Source: Schistocephalus solidus
Taxonomy: Eukaryota; Platyhelminthes; Cestoda; Diphyllobothriidea; Diphyllobothriidae
NCBI GenBank assembly: GCA_017591395.1
Contig: WEDG01002535.1
Span: 124,001 to 188,000 of the forward strand
DNA: 64,000 bases
Direction of reading: 5' to 3'
The notes beneath the pieces are model-generated. The model saw nothing but the letters and a program-made list of their open reading frames with translations, was not told the DNA's origin and searched no databases. Below are positions 1 to 49,059 of this stretch, in pieces (the stretch's first letter is position 1; each line of letters begins with the position of its first letter). The position numbers were made by a program, and so were the translations under genes.

Positions 1-36513
<36,513 letters not shown>

Positions 36514-39229
36514 TTTTTAGCGCCCTATGCACTTCATGTGACATTATATTTTAACAGAATCTGACGGTTTATATGCGTCTTTGTCGCTTCCTACACGAGT
36601 CATTGGTTTCAATCCAAAACTATGGCTTGTTTGCGTCAACAGATTTTTTTAATGAGAATGTCTCGCCTCCATGAATTTGAATCCTTTTGCAACTGGCAGA
36701 CGCTGCAAAGTCTCCAGCATTAACATTGCTGTTTGTTGGTTACTTTCTACCACAAACAGTGGTAGTATGTTGAAAAACAGACTGCCCAATACTCAGTGGG
36801 TCAGATGTGACTTGATCGTGTCAGAGTTTGTTTATAGAGCGGGAAGCGTGTGCAGCATCCACTTTAGCCTATCTCCCTTTACTTACAATGTCCCAGTTAC
36901 AAGACTAGGTCAAGCTGACCAGAAATGGGCTTGGACGCGGTCGTGCAGCTGGCACAACATTTCCGCATACGCGTGCCAGACTGCGACAGCTCCCATGATT
37001 TAAAAAAATATTGTATAGACACTAAATCTACCCTCAACGTTTTTACCCGTCGTTCGAAGCAGTTTCCGGGGCGTTGCCACTGCACCCACGAGGGCTTCGT
37101 GAAGTTTGATTACCGCATCGGATACGGCTGAAACGCCTGCCTCGTATAACAGTCAGTCTATGGAGCTGCTCCACGTATGCATACAGCTCAGTCTTGACAA
37201 GAGTTCATGACTCTACTTAGGCTTCTCCATTTAGCAATACCTTCCATCGACCTGGTGGTTCTGTGGCGGTGCGTTCAAGCTGTGATTTGCCCCATGGCCT
37301 CGTTTACTCGTAACTTTGAAGCCTCTCAAGAGCAGCCAACCAATGAGAACACCCCAAATGACGCCCCACAACGTTGATTTACTAAACACACACAGGGGCA
37401 TCTCCTCAATATCAAGCCGCAAGTGCCGCCTACTTTAAATGGCCCCTCGGTCGGCCACGGATTCACCCTCACCTGTGCTATGACGCAAAGCCACCTGCAA
37501 TGCGTGAATGAGGATACTCGGGCTCTTTTAGGAGATTTAAGCATAATGTTCTGGAATATATATGAAATTGAAAAAAATCATATTTGCCCTGCATGCACGT
37601 TTTAATGCAACGGGGCATTCCATGTGAAGCTAGTTTAAGGGAATACGCATATCGGTGACCTAGCGTTCCCTCGTTTTATTCAGTGAAAAACGGCAGTTTT
37701 TGCTCTTCTGTCAGCTCAGTTCCTCCCCTCTTTTTTCATTCGTATGGAGTAGATAACTCCCGACTATAGTGCATGTAGGAGCTGGAACAAGGGCCATTTT
37801 TTGCACTTCATGCACCACAGCAGGACACTTTGGCTCTTTCGTCTCCATTCATAGGCTTCGGATACCAGTTTCTGATCTGTCAATGACACAACAACACAAC
37901 AGTCGAAGTCAATGGGACAGATTGCTGCAAAGCAACCGCCTCGTCAGTCATGACTAGCAGACTGTCAAATTACTTTGCACTGCTTTATTGATTAATTTAA
38001 ACTTTTTACTAGAACTGCACTCACCAGAAACAACCTCATATATCTACCTGTTGCGGCGGCTGCTCGAGTTCGCATAGGATTTAATCAGCTCCAGGTCTGC
38101 GCCCGGCGCCCGCCCACCCGAACTGCTCGTGCGTGCCATAGTCTCTCCACGACCTTGCTGTTCGAATTTTTGGACCAGCCTTCGTAGGTTACTGTTTAGG
38201 CCTTCCAAGACCTGGGTTGGAGTTTTTCCGTTATTTGCTCCACTGCCGTTTCCAAGACCCTGATTGTCTCAGCTCCTTGCCCCAGCTTCTGAACACCCTC
38301 TTTTTCGAGTCTATTACTCCTTGCACGCCTATGTCGCTGCTGCTTTTGCCGGTCGGCAAACGGATGATTCCTGACGTGTGTTTGTCCTGCAGCACTCGGT
38401 CTCGCATTTTCAGTTGTTCCGTACTTTTGATATATGTCTGTATCTGGACTGCAATCATCCGCTCCTGTTGTTAGCGGCCCACTAAACCTCCCTGGTGTAT
38501 GGAGTCTCTTATCTGCATCTGTCTTCGTCTCACAGTCCCGTTTATGTCTGTCTCAGTTACCGAAACTGCTGGTACAGTCCTCTCCCTTTGCATCCCTATC
38601 AATGCTAAGATTAGGAACTTCAGGTGCACTCCTTGACTTCCCATTTCGGCAAGCGTTTTGCCCCTTCCCCTCCCCCCTTGCCGAATCCAAGGACAGACAA
38701 ATGACCCCTCGCCACCGGAAGTCACCATGCACAGGCCAACCCAGAATGTGCCTTGTAGTCGTTTTCGGCTTAACGAATTTCCCCTTATGTTAGCTAGCAC
38801 GAATACAGATACTCCGTTGACGGCGCTGTGGTACATTTTTGTAGATCGCGTTCACGCGCTGCTACAGCGCCCTCAGATCACTTTTTTTGATCACTGCATA
38901 CTTACAAAGTACTTACGACAGGGGAAGTCATGTTGGAAAGGCAGTTAACTGTCTTCCTCGCCGTTATTGGCTGTCAGGACGATCAGATCTCTCACAAAAA
39001 TACCCAGTTCTGGTACAGGGATCGCCCATGCAACCTAAAATCCTGATTTTTACGAGGTGACAGGTCCTTCGCAGAACAGAAGCCTCTTGGTCTTTTTATC
39101 AGAGGCGTGCACGCGTGAGTGTTTCAGTCCTCCGACCATCAAAACCGAAAGAAAGTGTTTCGTTAGTCTGGGCTCTTTCGAAGGTATTTTTATCATGCGG
39201 CCCACATCCTTCTTGTAGGCCATTCCATC
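36514..39229 (+). other. PFKFB downstream region, unassigned
   Basis: Presumed 3' UTR and flank. No obvious AATAAA was found in the first kilobase after the stop. Open frames at 36925-37131 and on the - strand at 38836-38231 show no known domain. I recognise no repeat family here. Confidence 0.4.
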
Positions 39230-40010
39230 TTCAAGTGTCGAGACGACAGACTAGCTACTTTACTCTCTAACAAAGGATAAATGCCGTTTTTTCGGTTGCG
39301 CAGTATCATAATCGAACGATGATTGCTTTACCGACTCTGCCTGGCGACGTGCGATCTTACGGCCTTTCACTTTACGGCTGAAGCATGCTCGTACATGCGC
39401 GTACTCAGCTGGTGATTGGCAGGACAGTCTAGACAGTTGACGCGGTAAATAACGCCTGGCGTGTCCTCGGGTGGTAGTGGTTCCTTTGATTGCTTGAATA
39501 AGCGGCAGATAGTGGCCTCCGACCGGTGTCCAACACTCACGTTTAGCGGTCGTAGCCCGCGCTCAGTGACTTTGGTGACGTTCCCATGTAGGAGCAGACA
39601 CGGAATACTTCAAGTTTTTGTTTTTGCTCGTTGTAGTTCTTTGTGTGCCTTTAGTACAAGCATTTATTTACGAAGTTATGTGCATATCCCTTGGCGTGAA
39701 AGAGGCGCCATGGGGTTTTACGTTCTCGCAGCTTCTCAGCCTCTGTGCTGCTGTGTGTTTGGATATGGCGAAAAGCGATCGGATGCAACTGCGTTTATGC
39801 GACAGGGGGTGATTGCTGTTGTAGTGAAGAATTTCTCTGTGTATGTCGCTTTTCCGAACACGCCAGTCTGGAGGGTTCGGTCCTCTTGACTCGATACCTG
39901 TACATCAGGAGGGAGCATTAGGTGCTCTTCTTTCTCTATTGTGCATTGAATCTGTGGTAAAATCTAGCTCAACTCCTTTTCAATGTTGTCTTTAGCCCCC
40001 CGGGTGTGCG
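39230..40010 (-). mobile_element. Penelope-like element fragment, same subfamily as 27060-28975
   Basis: 39440-39920 matches 27440-27920 nearly base for base over long blocks (for example GACGCGGTAAATAACGCCTG and CTTCAAGTTTTTGTTTTTGC). On the - strand it runs from the RT end through the linker into a ruined GIY-YIG domain (FDYD-type remnant near 39310). Stops and frameshifts are frequent. Confidence 0.82.
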
Positions 40011-40054
40011 ATGACAAATTTGTCATCTACGTAGCGCATCCATTCGGATTTTCG

Positions 40055-40125
40055 AAACTCGAGGCTCTAGCCCACGACCTGTTAGTTAGAAGTCCAACGC
40101 CAGAACCATTGAGTCACGGGCTCGT
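40055..40125 (-). mobile_element. tRNA-Arg-like SINE, head only
   Basis: On the - strand: GAGCCCGTGACTCAATGGTT (A box), GGACTTCTAAC (anticodon region) and a decayed B box near 40060. The SINE body is missing. Confidence 0.65.
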
Positions 40126-40274
40126 TGTCCTGTCGTTTGCGATAGGGTATATTAATAGCAGTAAAGAGGCGCTTACCGATCGCTTTATGGATCTTGCTTA
40201 CAGCTTTATGTCTTGGATCTCACCCTCAAGCCCCGCCAGCGGCCTAATAGCGGCTGAACTAACATAACCGAAAA

Positions 40275-40345
40275 CGACAAGAGAGACTGGAATTGCGATT
40301 TCTGTCTTTTTAGCCGCCACCAGCCAGCCATAACAACTTCTAGGT
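40275..40345 (-). mobile_element. tRNA-Arg-like SINE, body only
   Basis: - strand GGCTGGCTGGTGGCGGCTAA, then AGAAATCGCAATTCCAG, match the SINE body. The head is absent or ruined. Confidence 0.6.
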
Positions 40346-40374
40346 GACAACTAATAATCCGGACAGAGTACTTA

Positions 40375-40515
40375 CAATGGAGACCGGAATGGCAACATCA
40401 GGCTTATTATTGGTCTTCAGCCAGCCTAGTCTAACCTCCGGTTTGGATAACTGGCGTGTTTTGGTTATTGAGTGTTGTCAAGTCCAGCTCTTCACCATTG
40501 AACCACGGATTCGCT
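40375..40515 (-). mobile_element. tRNA-Arg-like SINE copy
   Basis: - strand head with A box TGGTTCAATGG (40495-40505), a diverged centre, and body GGCTGGCTGAAGACCAATAA and GATGTTGCCATTCCGG. It follows the partial copy at 40275 in the same direction. Confidence 0.7.
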
Positions 40516-40529
40516 GTCTTGTCGGTTGC

Positions 40530-42919
40530 GACCACAAATACTCACTGTCATAGGAATACCGTTCATTGATCAGGTTACCGGATATACTCGTCGCTTTGCA
40601 GCTTTAGCGCTCAATCTAGAGCCCTTGCAGGAGACGTCCTATCGACTAGCCAACCATACCCAGCCCCAGAGTTAAAATGCCACTTCAAGTGAACAATAGA
40701 ACAACTTTATTCACCGATCTCTGCATTCGCGGACTGTTTGTGCATATACGCTGGACCTACGAGCCCATGTCTTAGGTAACGCAAACAGGCCTGCCTCCGT
40801 CATCGTGACCCTCCTTCCCTTATTCTTGCGTCTGCGCAATCGCGCTGTAGTAATCGGCATCGCTACATAGAACGTTTTCACCCAAATTGTTGGTCCTGTC
40901 GCTAACTGATCGTTTGCACCGTCCCAAGTGAAAAGCATATGTTTCATTGCTGTTTTTTGCCCATTCCCGCCATTCCGTCCCACGCCCTGCGGACTTTCAC
41001 CGTATTCTCTCCTCCATCCCTCTCCCCTGGTTGGCTAATTAATCCCAGATGAACGCACCTGGTTTTTTGTCTGGTGTGACTCACTCCCTGTCTAGCGTGG
41101 AATTCACCCACCCTAGTCCGACGGCGGGTCGTTATTACCAATTCGCCAGGATAGGGCAAAGCTTATTTCACATTCGGTTTTGATTTCGAAACAAAGAAAA
41201 CGTTTCGAGCTGTCTAAATCTGCTACCGCGGATCCTCAAGTGGGGAGAGGTACACTTCTAGACTTCACTGAGCTGGGATATATCGGCACACTTAAAGACA
41301 AGTTGTTAAGAGTTTAGTGATTCACTAGGACAACGGAAGTATTTCGAGAAATCCTATAATTTCCATACTATCTGCGCTGCATGCGTGCAAGCAATCAAGA
41401 CAGCTTTTATGATGCTTTTAGGGCGCTGATGGTTAACATAAACACTCACGGGGTGTTGTTCTAAAAATCACTTAATTAGTCCTTCGCCGCTAGGTCACTG
41501 CACCACCTTTGGCAACTGCATCACTATCTTGGCATGCCTCGAACGGGTCGTTCAACCGCGCTCTCGGGTCGCTTAAAGGGCGTTGCCGTGGTCTTGGCAA
41601 CGAAGGGAGTGGCTCAAAGTACACAGACATTCCTGGGTGTGTTCCCTGGCGTCGTCTCGGCCGATTAGGTACCTCAATGCCGACTTTGACCTGGAATGTT
41701 GAATCGACGTGTTGCTCGCATATACAACGCCCTATCATTATAAAATAATTGATCGCAATATGTTCTGGCTTATTTGTCGTACAGTGTTCTCTCTATCAAG
41801 ACTCTGGCTGCCGCCAGTCCGTACCGCTCCCCACATTGACGAGATAAATAATCTAGGTGACCTTTAATTGAGCACTGACCCCTCTCATTACGTACTCAAA
41901 CTGCCATCAGACTTGCATACTTGGTGACAGAACTATGTTATGGCCTCAGAAGAAGAGCCGAACAGTGCTAAGAGTAATGTATTCTTACGAACTTCCAAAC
42001 TGGTTCCCAATGTTGTTGGTAAAATTAAACGTATGGTACTAACCCATCAGCTTCGCCTCGGGGGTTCTGCGACTGCCTCCACCGACCTTGCCCGTAATCA
42101 CGGTTCTGGGTGGCCTCCTTGAGACCCGTTGTTTAGGGCTTTGGTGAGGGTGGGGTGGAGCTTGTTCTGTCCCTTGATCGATTGATGACTTGTCGCAAAA
42201 GTAAAGATTGTGCTGTTTCTCCCGGTCGTGAGCATCGACGGGGCACCACCTCTCCTCCCCCGAACGGCTTTTTGTATTCGTTTACCTCGCCCGTTTGTCC
42301 ACTTTTTCATGGTTGGTGGTTCGGAATACCATCATCTTGGCCAAATAACTAAAGCTCTTTCACTTGACTTCGCTCATCTACACACCTTGTTCCCACTCTG
42401 TGCCATTGATCACCAAGCCACGTGCTTGATCAGTCCATTAGCCGTGGAATGCCGTGCTCAACTAGAGAGCTCGTTAGGGCAAAACTGTGAACGAAGGGAA
42501 GCTCTTAATTCTCTATTCCACTACAGCCAATCGAGCAGCTAATGCGAGAACTTCTATTCCTTCAGGGAGTGTGGGTGTAGTCAGTAGACGGCTTCATTGG
42601 TCAGCACAAATCAAAGAAACAAAATCTTCAATTTCACTTGGCCAAGTAAACAATTTCTTTCGTTCAAGTACAGTACTCTCTACGAGGGAATTGGGAGGAA
42701 AGCAACCGCTTCTCAATTTCAATAGTCTGTGCACGCTCGTTCTAACGGACATCGCAAATTAACAGACTGACTAAAGTGTTCCTGGCTAGTCGATCACTAC
42801 TGGCTTTCTAGGACTGATTTTGTTTGATGATAATTCTATGTTCTATGCACATTAAGCGGTGGGTTCCAGAAAGAAGTTCAGGGAGAAGTCCGCTCCATGG
42901 GTCAGTAATTATGTTGTCT
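40530..42919 (+). other. unassigned region
   Basis: A SINE-body scrap occurs near 40640 (AGCCAACCATACCCAGCCCC). Otherwise there are no recognised genes, element ends or tandem repeats. Open frames at 40711-41159, 41490-41748 and 42098-42762 have no known domains. Confidence 0.4.
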
Positions 42920-43440
42920 CGGCGTTTCGGCTTCACTTTTGATGCTATCACCAGTTATGGGTGGCGGATGCCCAGGCCTAAAGTATTTATATGATTAGGC
43001 TGTAATGAGACTACATCGACGATGGCCTTACTGGTTACGATGATTGTTTGCTCTTCTACGCCCAAGTAGTTATTTGCCGTTCTCCCATCTCAAGTGTCTG
43101 TTACTAGCGTAATAATTACTCGGCAATTTTGCTCACTGATAATGTCACTTTAAGCAGCGCTTCCCTCGTGACTACTTATTCTGTGAAGGCAATTTTTTAG
43201 CCCCGAATATGCAGGGAAAGGTTATTGCACTTGTCTGTGCACTACCGTTTGGTGCATAACCATGAGTCAGGCAGCTTGTTTTCCACGCTGTTGTCTTCTC
43301 TTGCGAGGATTGTGGTCTCCTGGAACTTTAAAATGTGGCCTAGTACTGCCGATTGAGAGCCAGTGTCGCTGCTCAGGATTTTCGGTATTTTTTTGCCACC
43401 AGCACCAGACAATTGGATGGAACAAAATGGCACCTCAATT
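42920..43440 (-). mobile_element. Penelope-like element 3' fragment
   Basis: On the - strand GHILKFQETTILAREDNSVE, then LPDSWLCTKR is the end of a GIY-YIG domain (43345-43242). The 3' UTR shares CGGCAATTTTGCTCACTG with 3509-3526 and reaches the E motif at about 42930-42955 (GCCGAAACGCCGAGAC). Coding remnants are broken. Confidence 0.7.
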
Positions 43441-43659
43441 TCGAAAGTCTGTCCACGATCAATGTAACGTCGACCACTGCCTGTTTTTTGGGGTTTGTTT
43501 ATCTACTGTGCTCTTCGATGCACACTAAAAAGACTAGTGCCAGGAAGCCGTCGCAGTAATTTTGTTCTCCTGATGTTTCGCATTCATGCTCTTGGACTCA
43601 TCCGTAGAGACAAGAATAAGCCCAGCCAGCGGACGCGCAGGGTCACAGTATTCAGTTTT

Positions 43660-44160
43660 TATGTCACCACAGCCCTGCAAAAACTAACGAAACCCCATTC
43701 AGTACTGACGATTGCATATAATGCGATAATTACGTCGTTTCTTGTGTCCGATTCGTTGCGTGTTGCAATTTCACCACTCCTATTGGTCATTGGTGTGATA
43801 AGGACTCGGCTTTTCGACTCATTTATACTACTCGCGCGCTCCCTGCCTGACGAATTACTCTTCCCTGACAAAGTTTTGGCACAGCAAGTGAAGGCCGTAA
43901 TCATTGCGTCTGTGGATGCAGTATGTATTGGAAGAAGATAGCTTAAGTAACTGGCGGCTCACGCATGTGTAATCGCGGATGTAAATTTCGGTCTCATTAG
44001 ACCTGAAGGTTAGGTCTATCCTTGCCCCATTTCAGAGACGTCGTCGTGTTCGGCCATCCGCGTCCAAAGTAACCATCTGGTTTCTCTGACGTGGTTGCTT
44101 CACCCGCAATTGCATCAACTGATGTTAACGATTGCCGATTGTTCTAGACATACGGGAGAG
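43660..44160 (-). mobile_element. second Penelope-like element 3' fragment, tandem to the previous one
   Basis: - strand SKSRVLITPMTNRSGEIATR echoes the 3' region of the copy at 3226. A ruined GIY-YIG start (CNCG-stop-SNHVRETRWLL) lies at 44115-44070. Two consecutive PLE 3' ends in the same direction suggest a tandem insertion or partial duplication. Confidence 0.55.
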
Positions 44161-44734
44161 CTTGCCGTCATTTTGGTTCGATGAGATGACGTTTCTCTTA
44201 TTGGCGTGCATCGGTTGACGAAGTTTTTCGGTTAGCCATTCACTCTGAGCACTCACTGAGGGTTCTTTCATTAGACATTCCTGTCTTCCGACTCATGCTG
44301 CGTTTCGGTATATAAATGGAGCGGATTTATGCACTCTCTGTATGTGTTCTATTATCATCTTTCGCTGTCACTTGCGAATCCATCACATGGCGACCGACGA
44401 GCCAGCGCCGGAAATCCCAGAACATCCGTCTTACATGTTCACATTGTTTGAACACATTCGTTCATCCTATGCGCCTGAAAATCTCCATTGAAATACCAAA
44501 GTACGTACCACATCACCACACGTTGCCCTATTCGCACTCTCACCCTACACTACACACGAACCTACCCCACAACTCGCGCATCCGCGACACCTCTCAGTAA
44601 TACACCATGCATTACTCCTACCGCAAGCGTGCAATTCACTTTGTCAGCGCGGGTGTGGTGGGCCGTCAAGCTTTACATGCCAGGACACGTACCCTCATAT
44701 GCGTGGAGAGCATGCATTCCGTGTAGCTGGGCGC
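44161..44734 (+). other. unassigned region
   Basis: Open frames without known domains; nothing recognised. Confidence 0.35.
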
Positions 44735-45345
44735 AGGAATTGGGACCCAGGTCACGTGTGGCACGCGTAGACGGGTTGTTTGGCTCTGTCAGTCACTGTG
44801 TTTATTCCTATCACCAGTTGGCTGTCTAGTTTGAGCAGTCGTCTGGCACATGGGTCAGGGAAGAGAAAGTAGGCCTGACACGCGGGAATCCATATTCATG
44901 GGCAATCAGTGCATTCCTCGCTGTAATACATCTGATGCGCTACGAGTCATCATGTCTTGGAAATTTTTTTTAATGGTGGAACAACTCAGTCCTCTGATTG
45001 GTTGTCAGGCTTTAATGGCTTCTTATTAAAGGGGACTTTTTGACGCACCTATGTGGTCTGAACTATCCTCTAAGTAGGCTAATCCACGCATTGGAGACAA
45101 AGTCGTGTGGAGAATGCGTAGCTGGGCTGTTTATCTTAGTCAGCCACTACGCTAATGCCCACTTCCGGTCGTCTTGACTGTATCTTGCCGTTGGAGCAGA
45201 CTAGATGGGAGAGGAGCGAGTGCGGTATATGCCGCACAAGTCTGCCCCACTACTCACAACTCACCCGCCTGCGCGCACGCTTTTCGTGCTTCACTGGGCC
45301 CTCCCACAGCATTTCGATTAATAATGTCCTGGTTCGGTCGGCACA
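44735..45345 (+). repeat. dispersed repeat family A, copy 6 (interrupted)
   Basis: GGGACCCAGGTCACGTGTGG and CACGCGTAGACGGG at 44740-44780, and GAGGAGCGAGTGCGGTATAT, then GCCGCACAAGTCTGCC at 45212-45247. The two halves are family A, with other DNA between. Confidence 0.6.
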
Positions 45346-46799
45346 TTCCGCAAGATGGTCCTGATTCTCCTTTTCATTTAACGTAGGCATTGCCTCTACC
45401 GTGCTGCCTATCAGCCTGTATTGACCTCGCCCTTAAACTGATCCCAGCAAAAGTTATCTCGCTTGCTTCTCCAGCAAATGTCCTATGAAACCAGTTTAAC
45501 GCAGAATGATATTAGATTATAAATCCTTGCTCAAGCCTTTTGACGTGTCACCTCATCTTTACATCACTGCGATCGTACGTTCTTCTGCAAAACCACTCAC
45601 GAATATTTAGATTGTTGGCAGCTCCAGGTATTACTGCGGCTTCGGTTGGCGATCTCCCAAAGTGAAGCCCCATCAATGCTATCTCTGTTCAAGTTAACCC
45701 TACCCCCATGACATCTACGCGACAAATTGACAAACATTGTTAAGGCATATCTGTAGAGGGTGCTGGCTCGGTAGTCGTCATATTTCCTGGAAAACTGCAG
45801 GCTGACCCTAGCCATAAGTCGTAGGTCTCAGTCCGGCTGACCAAAGAAGTTCTAATGCTATTTGCTTGGGCTACAACTATAAAGTGCGTGACCTGCTGAT
45901 GAGCAACTGTTAACCTCGCCTTCGTTTTCAGGGAAAGGGGGTAGATTTTCTTAACATTTCAGTCGGACTGCGTTATTTATTTATTTGCTGCCATCTGGCC
46001 CTCCAGCTACCCAAGCGAGACCCTCGCGACTGGAGGGGGTGATGCGACGGCCTGAATTTTGCCGAGAAGCAGCTGCTTGTAGCATGATTTATTCCTGGAA
46101 GTGTTCCTTTTCACCTCCTCCTGTGATCAAGCTTTTCTTTACTTCTGCTTTCACAGGAATGTTCCGTTGAAGTAAGTCAAGCGAGTTGCCATTTTCGTCT
46201 GATTCCATGTTTTGCATAACATCGCTGGAGCTGCCCTGTTTTTGAAAATCCACCCCCTATTGCCGCTTCTCGCTCTCTCACTCTCTCTCTCAATCAATCA
46301 AGAGCTTACATTAACGCTCCGGCCGGTTTTCCCAATCATTTAGAAGCCCTTTTCTTCGACCACTTTTTAACTGCCGCAGAGCCAGCTCCTGTACTCCTGG
46401 TAACGAAGGGGTTCTTTATTGGTCAACCAACTGGTGAACTAGGGTGGGGGAGGCGGGTGGGCAATGTTTGGCATCATTTAGGATTGTGTTTGGGGATAAG
46501 GATAGTACATGAAAACACCAACTTTCAGGACCGTCCGTCTGACCTGATCCATAAGGCACAGACGTATGAGATGACGCAATCGCGCAATGAAAGCTTATCC
46601 GTGTTGAACCTGTTTTCTAACCGTTTTCGAGCTTTGAATGCCCTCTCTTTCGATTATTAGGAAATTTTCAACGGAGAAAACCGTTTATTAAAAATTTCAA
46701 TTTATTAACCTTTGATCGCGCTGGCAAACTCCTGTCTGTACGAACCCTTTAGATTTTTTGGTAGTTTCTATATGAAGAAAAGGCTTTTGAGTAGATGCG
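45346..46799 (+). other. unassigned region
   Basis: CT-rich stretch near 46270-46295; otherwise no recognised element or gene. Confidence 0.4.
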
Positions 46800-46880
46800 A
46801 TCGCCAGTATGCTAACTTTATTTGCCTGGCGTTTCGGACTCATATTCAATCCCATCATCACTGACAGCTGCTGGCCAAAA
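46800..46880 (-). repeat. family E (PLE 3' end) copy
   Basis: + strand GCTAACTTTATTTGCCTGGC, then GTTTCGGACTC and CCCATCATCACTGACAG; on the - strand AATAAA and GAAACGCCAGGC. Confidence 0.75.
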
Positions 46881-47194
46881 ATTCCTCTTCCGCACAAAAC
46901 CCAAAGCAGTGTGTGGCGTATTTCATAAAAAGGTCAAGCGAAATTCTGAAGTGTTTTTTTTGCGATTAGACGGGATTACAAGACCCCCATCGGGAGCGGT
47001 GAGTTTAATCGCACTTGGAATTGCAGTATTTACTATCCTGCAGAATAATCCGGAAATATTTTATTTGTTTGAAGAGGTCGGTTTTTCGTATGAGCATTTC
47101 TGGCCACCGTTAAGATCACAGTCAGTAAAATGACGTTAAGACAGGAGAATAGGAATCCCACGCGCTGAATTCAAGAAATTATACCTCTTCCCTC

Positions 47195-47230
47195 TTGTCC
47201 TAACCCTAATCTCTTTTAAATTTAACCCAA
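47195..47230 (-). repeat. degenerate CTAACC-like tract
   Basis: TCCTAACCCTAATC, then TTTAACCC. Short. Confidence 0.45.
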
Positions 47231-48034
47231 AGCAATTTTTGTTGCGCGGAGGGGTCCTTATTCCCGTGTCCTGTCAAATTCACGATTTAAGTAGTATGTA
47301 TTCTCCATTGCGTTCGGTTTCTCTTATGAATCTGAACATGTTTCATAAAAAACATGCGCTAAATATCCGTTGTTGGATTAATTTTATAGCTAATTGTCTC
47401 GCCCTCAATTTTTTTTATTTGAATTAAAGGTATCCGTCGGTTCAAATGTAGTTGTTAATTGTATTTTTTCAAGGTCTGAACTGTCCATTGAAATAGTATT
47501 GTATTTGTAGTACTTCGTCCATATTCATTGCAAAATTTTATGTATAATTTTCACTACATTGAAAGTGCACAGCTTGTAGTTTGGGCGCCCCGCCCCTAAC
47601 GCAAGTTTAACGGTATATTGGATTCGAAGTTATTCGGTAATTGAGAAACCTTTTTACAAAAACTTGTAAATAGCTTCATTTTATGTAAAAAATTCGTAGG
47701 GGATATAATTTTATGCAAAATTATTGCCATCAGGAATTTTATGTGCGTGTTTTATGTGAAATATGTTTGCTTTTTAAGGGGCATCGACTATCAATAAAAC
47801 AATTCTAAATACCTAGGTAGCCATTTTTACATAGTTAGGTATGCACAGGCCGCCGGAAAACGACGCATCCGAAAGCCGGCATCTTGGTCTGACAGAAATA
47901 TCCTCGGGTTATGTTACACGGTAATGAAGATTACAATCCCACCTAAATAACCATTTCGGTAAGTCACGTGTGTAGGAACACTCCGCCCTCCCTCAATCGG
48001 TAATGCAAACTGTTATGCGTCAAATATTCCCTGT

Positions 48035-48105
48035 CTTAATCCAAGCCTTCACCATAATCTTAACTCTAGTCCTAACCATAACACTAAGCACCCTGGAAAT
48101 AATCA
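48035..48105 (-). repeat. degenerate CTAACC-like tract
   Basis: CTTAATCC, CATAATCTTAACTCTAGTCC, TAACCATAACACTAAGC, followed by CCTGGAAATAATCACC, like the flank at 16195. Confidence 0.5.
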
Positions 48106-48964
48106 CCAGGCTCTCGTCTTGCCATCCATTCTAACAAAACGCATTTCAGTAGTTCGGTTAACATACTCCACCTCCTGTATGGCTGGTTCAAGTTAGCTGG
48201 AGGGCACCGAATGAGCTGAGCAGTCCTTTCCTTCTGCATTTTAAATGCCTGACGCGAATTCGTAGTGATGAAAGGTTAGCACCGCCGGAAGACGCACTTC
48301 GTTTAGCCTACATCGCCAGCATCGTAGGCTGGCAGTTTTCGTACCTGGAATATCATGTTTGCGCTCTCGCCTCAGACAGCATTGGCACCTCACTGTGAAG
48401 CTTAAAATATTCTGTAAATAAGGTCATAAAAGCTGCTTGTCTAAATTGCTTCCTGTTTTTCTACAAAACTCCGAATTTGTCTCTAAAACGTCAGCTGACA
48501 CAAGCTTTATCTCACAGTGGCAGTCAATTTTGAGCGGCCTCCCATTGGTCAATTTTAAGAGGGGAAAATGCTCGAAAGTTTGTGCGGGTTGGTGACTGAC
48601 ATAGTACGAAGTTCGTCTGGCTTGTAGAAAGTAGGCAAATCGCGCTGGAACAATCTCATCCAGTCTCCCAGGACGAAAGAGCACAGATCGGTCTGGATTA
48701 GTTCTCCTATGGAATATGGAACAGCGTCGTCCTCGCGTACTGGTTGTTGCAACGCCGACGCTAATTATTTGCATGCACAGACTGATGATTTTGATACTGT
48801 CGAATGACTGCACTTTTCACATGAAGGTCGCGCGCACCTATCTATTCTGCTTGCAGGACGGAAGCGAATAGTTCAGGTTCGTCTTGTAAATGTGGCCCTA
48901 CAGCCCACACGGGCGTTCCCATGGCGACTAAACGTCAATGGTTGAAAATTCATTTATTGACATG

Positions 48965-49055
48965 GGCAGGAACGAACCGGAATGACCGTTTCTGACTTAC
49001 TTGCCCTCAGCCCGTGACACGGGTTTTTGATCTCGGTTGTGCAGGTCCGGTTAGG
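48965..49055 (-). mobile_element. tRNA-Arg-like SINE fragment
   Basis: + strand CGGAATGACCGTTTCTGACT, then CCTCAGCCCGTGACACGGG is a diverged SINE body in reverse. No clear tRNA head remains. Confidence 0.45.
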
Positions 49056-49059
49056 GATA

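Larger units (their letters stand above)
46881..48964 (+). other. AT-rich unassigned region with two CTAACC-like tracts
   Basis: 47240-47830 is notably AT-rich. Two - strand frames at 48813-48424 overlap (129 and 65 codons) without recognisable domains; they could be a decayed element protein. CTAACC-like tracts lie at 47195-47230 and 48035-48105. Confidence 0.4.
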
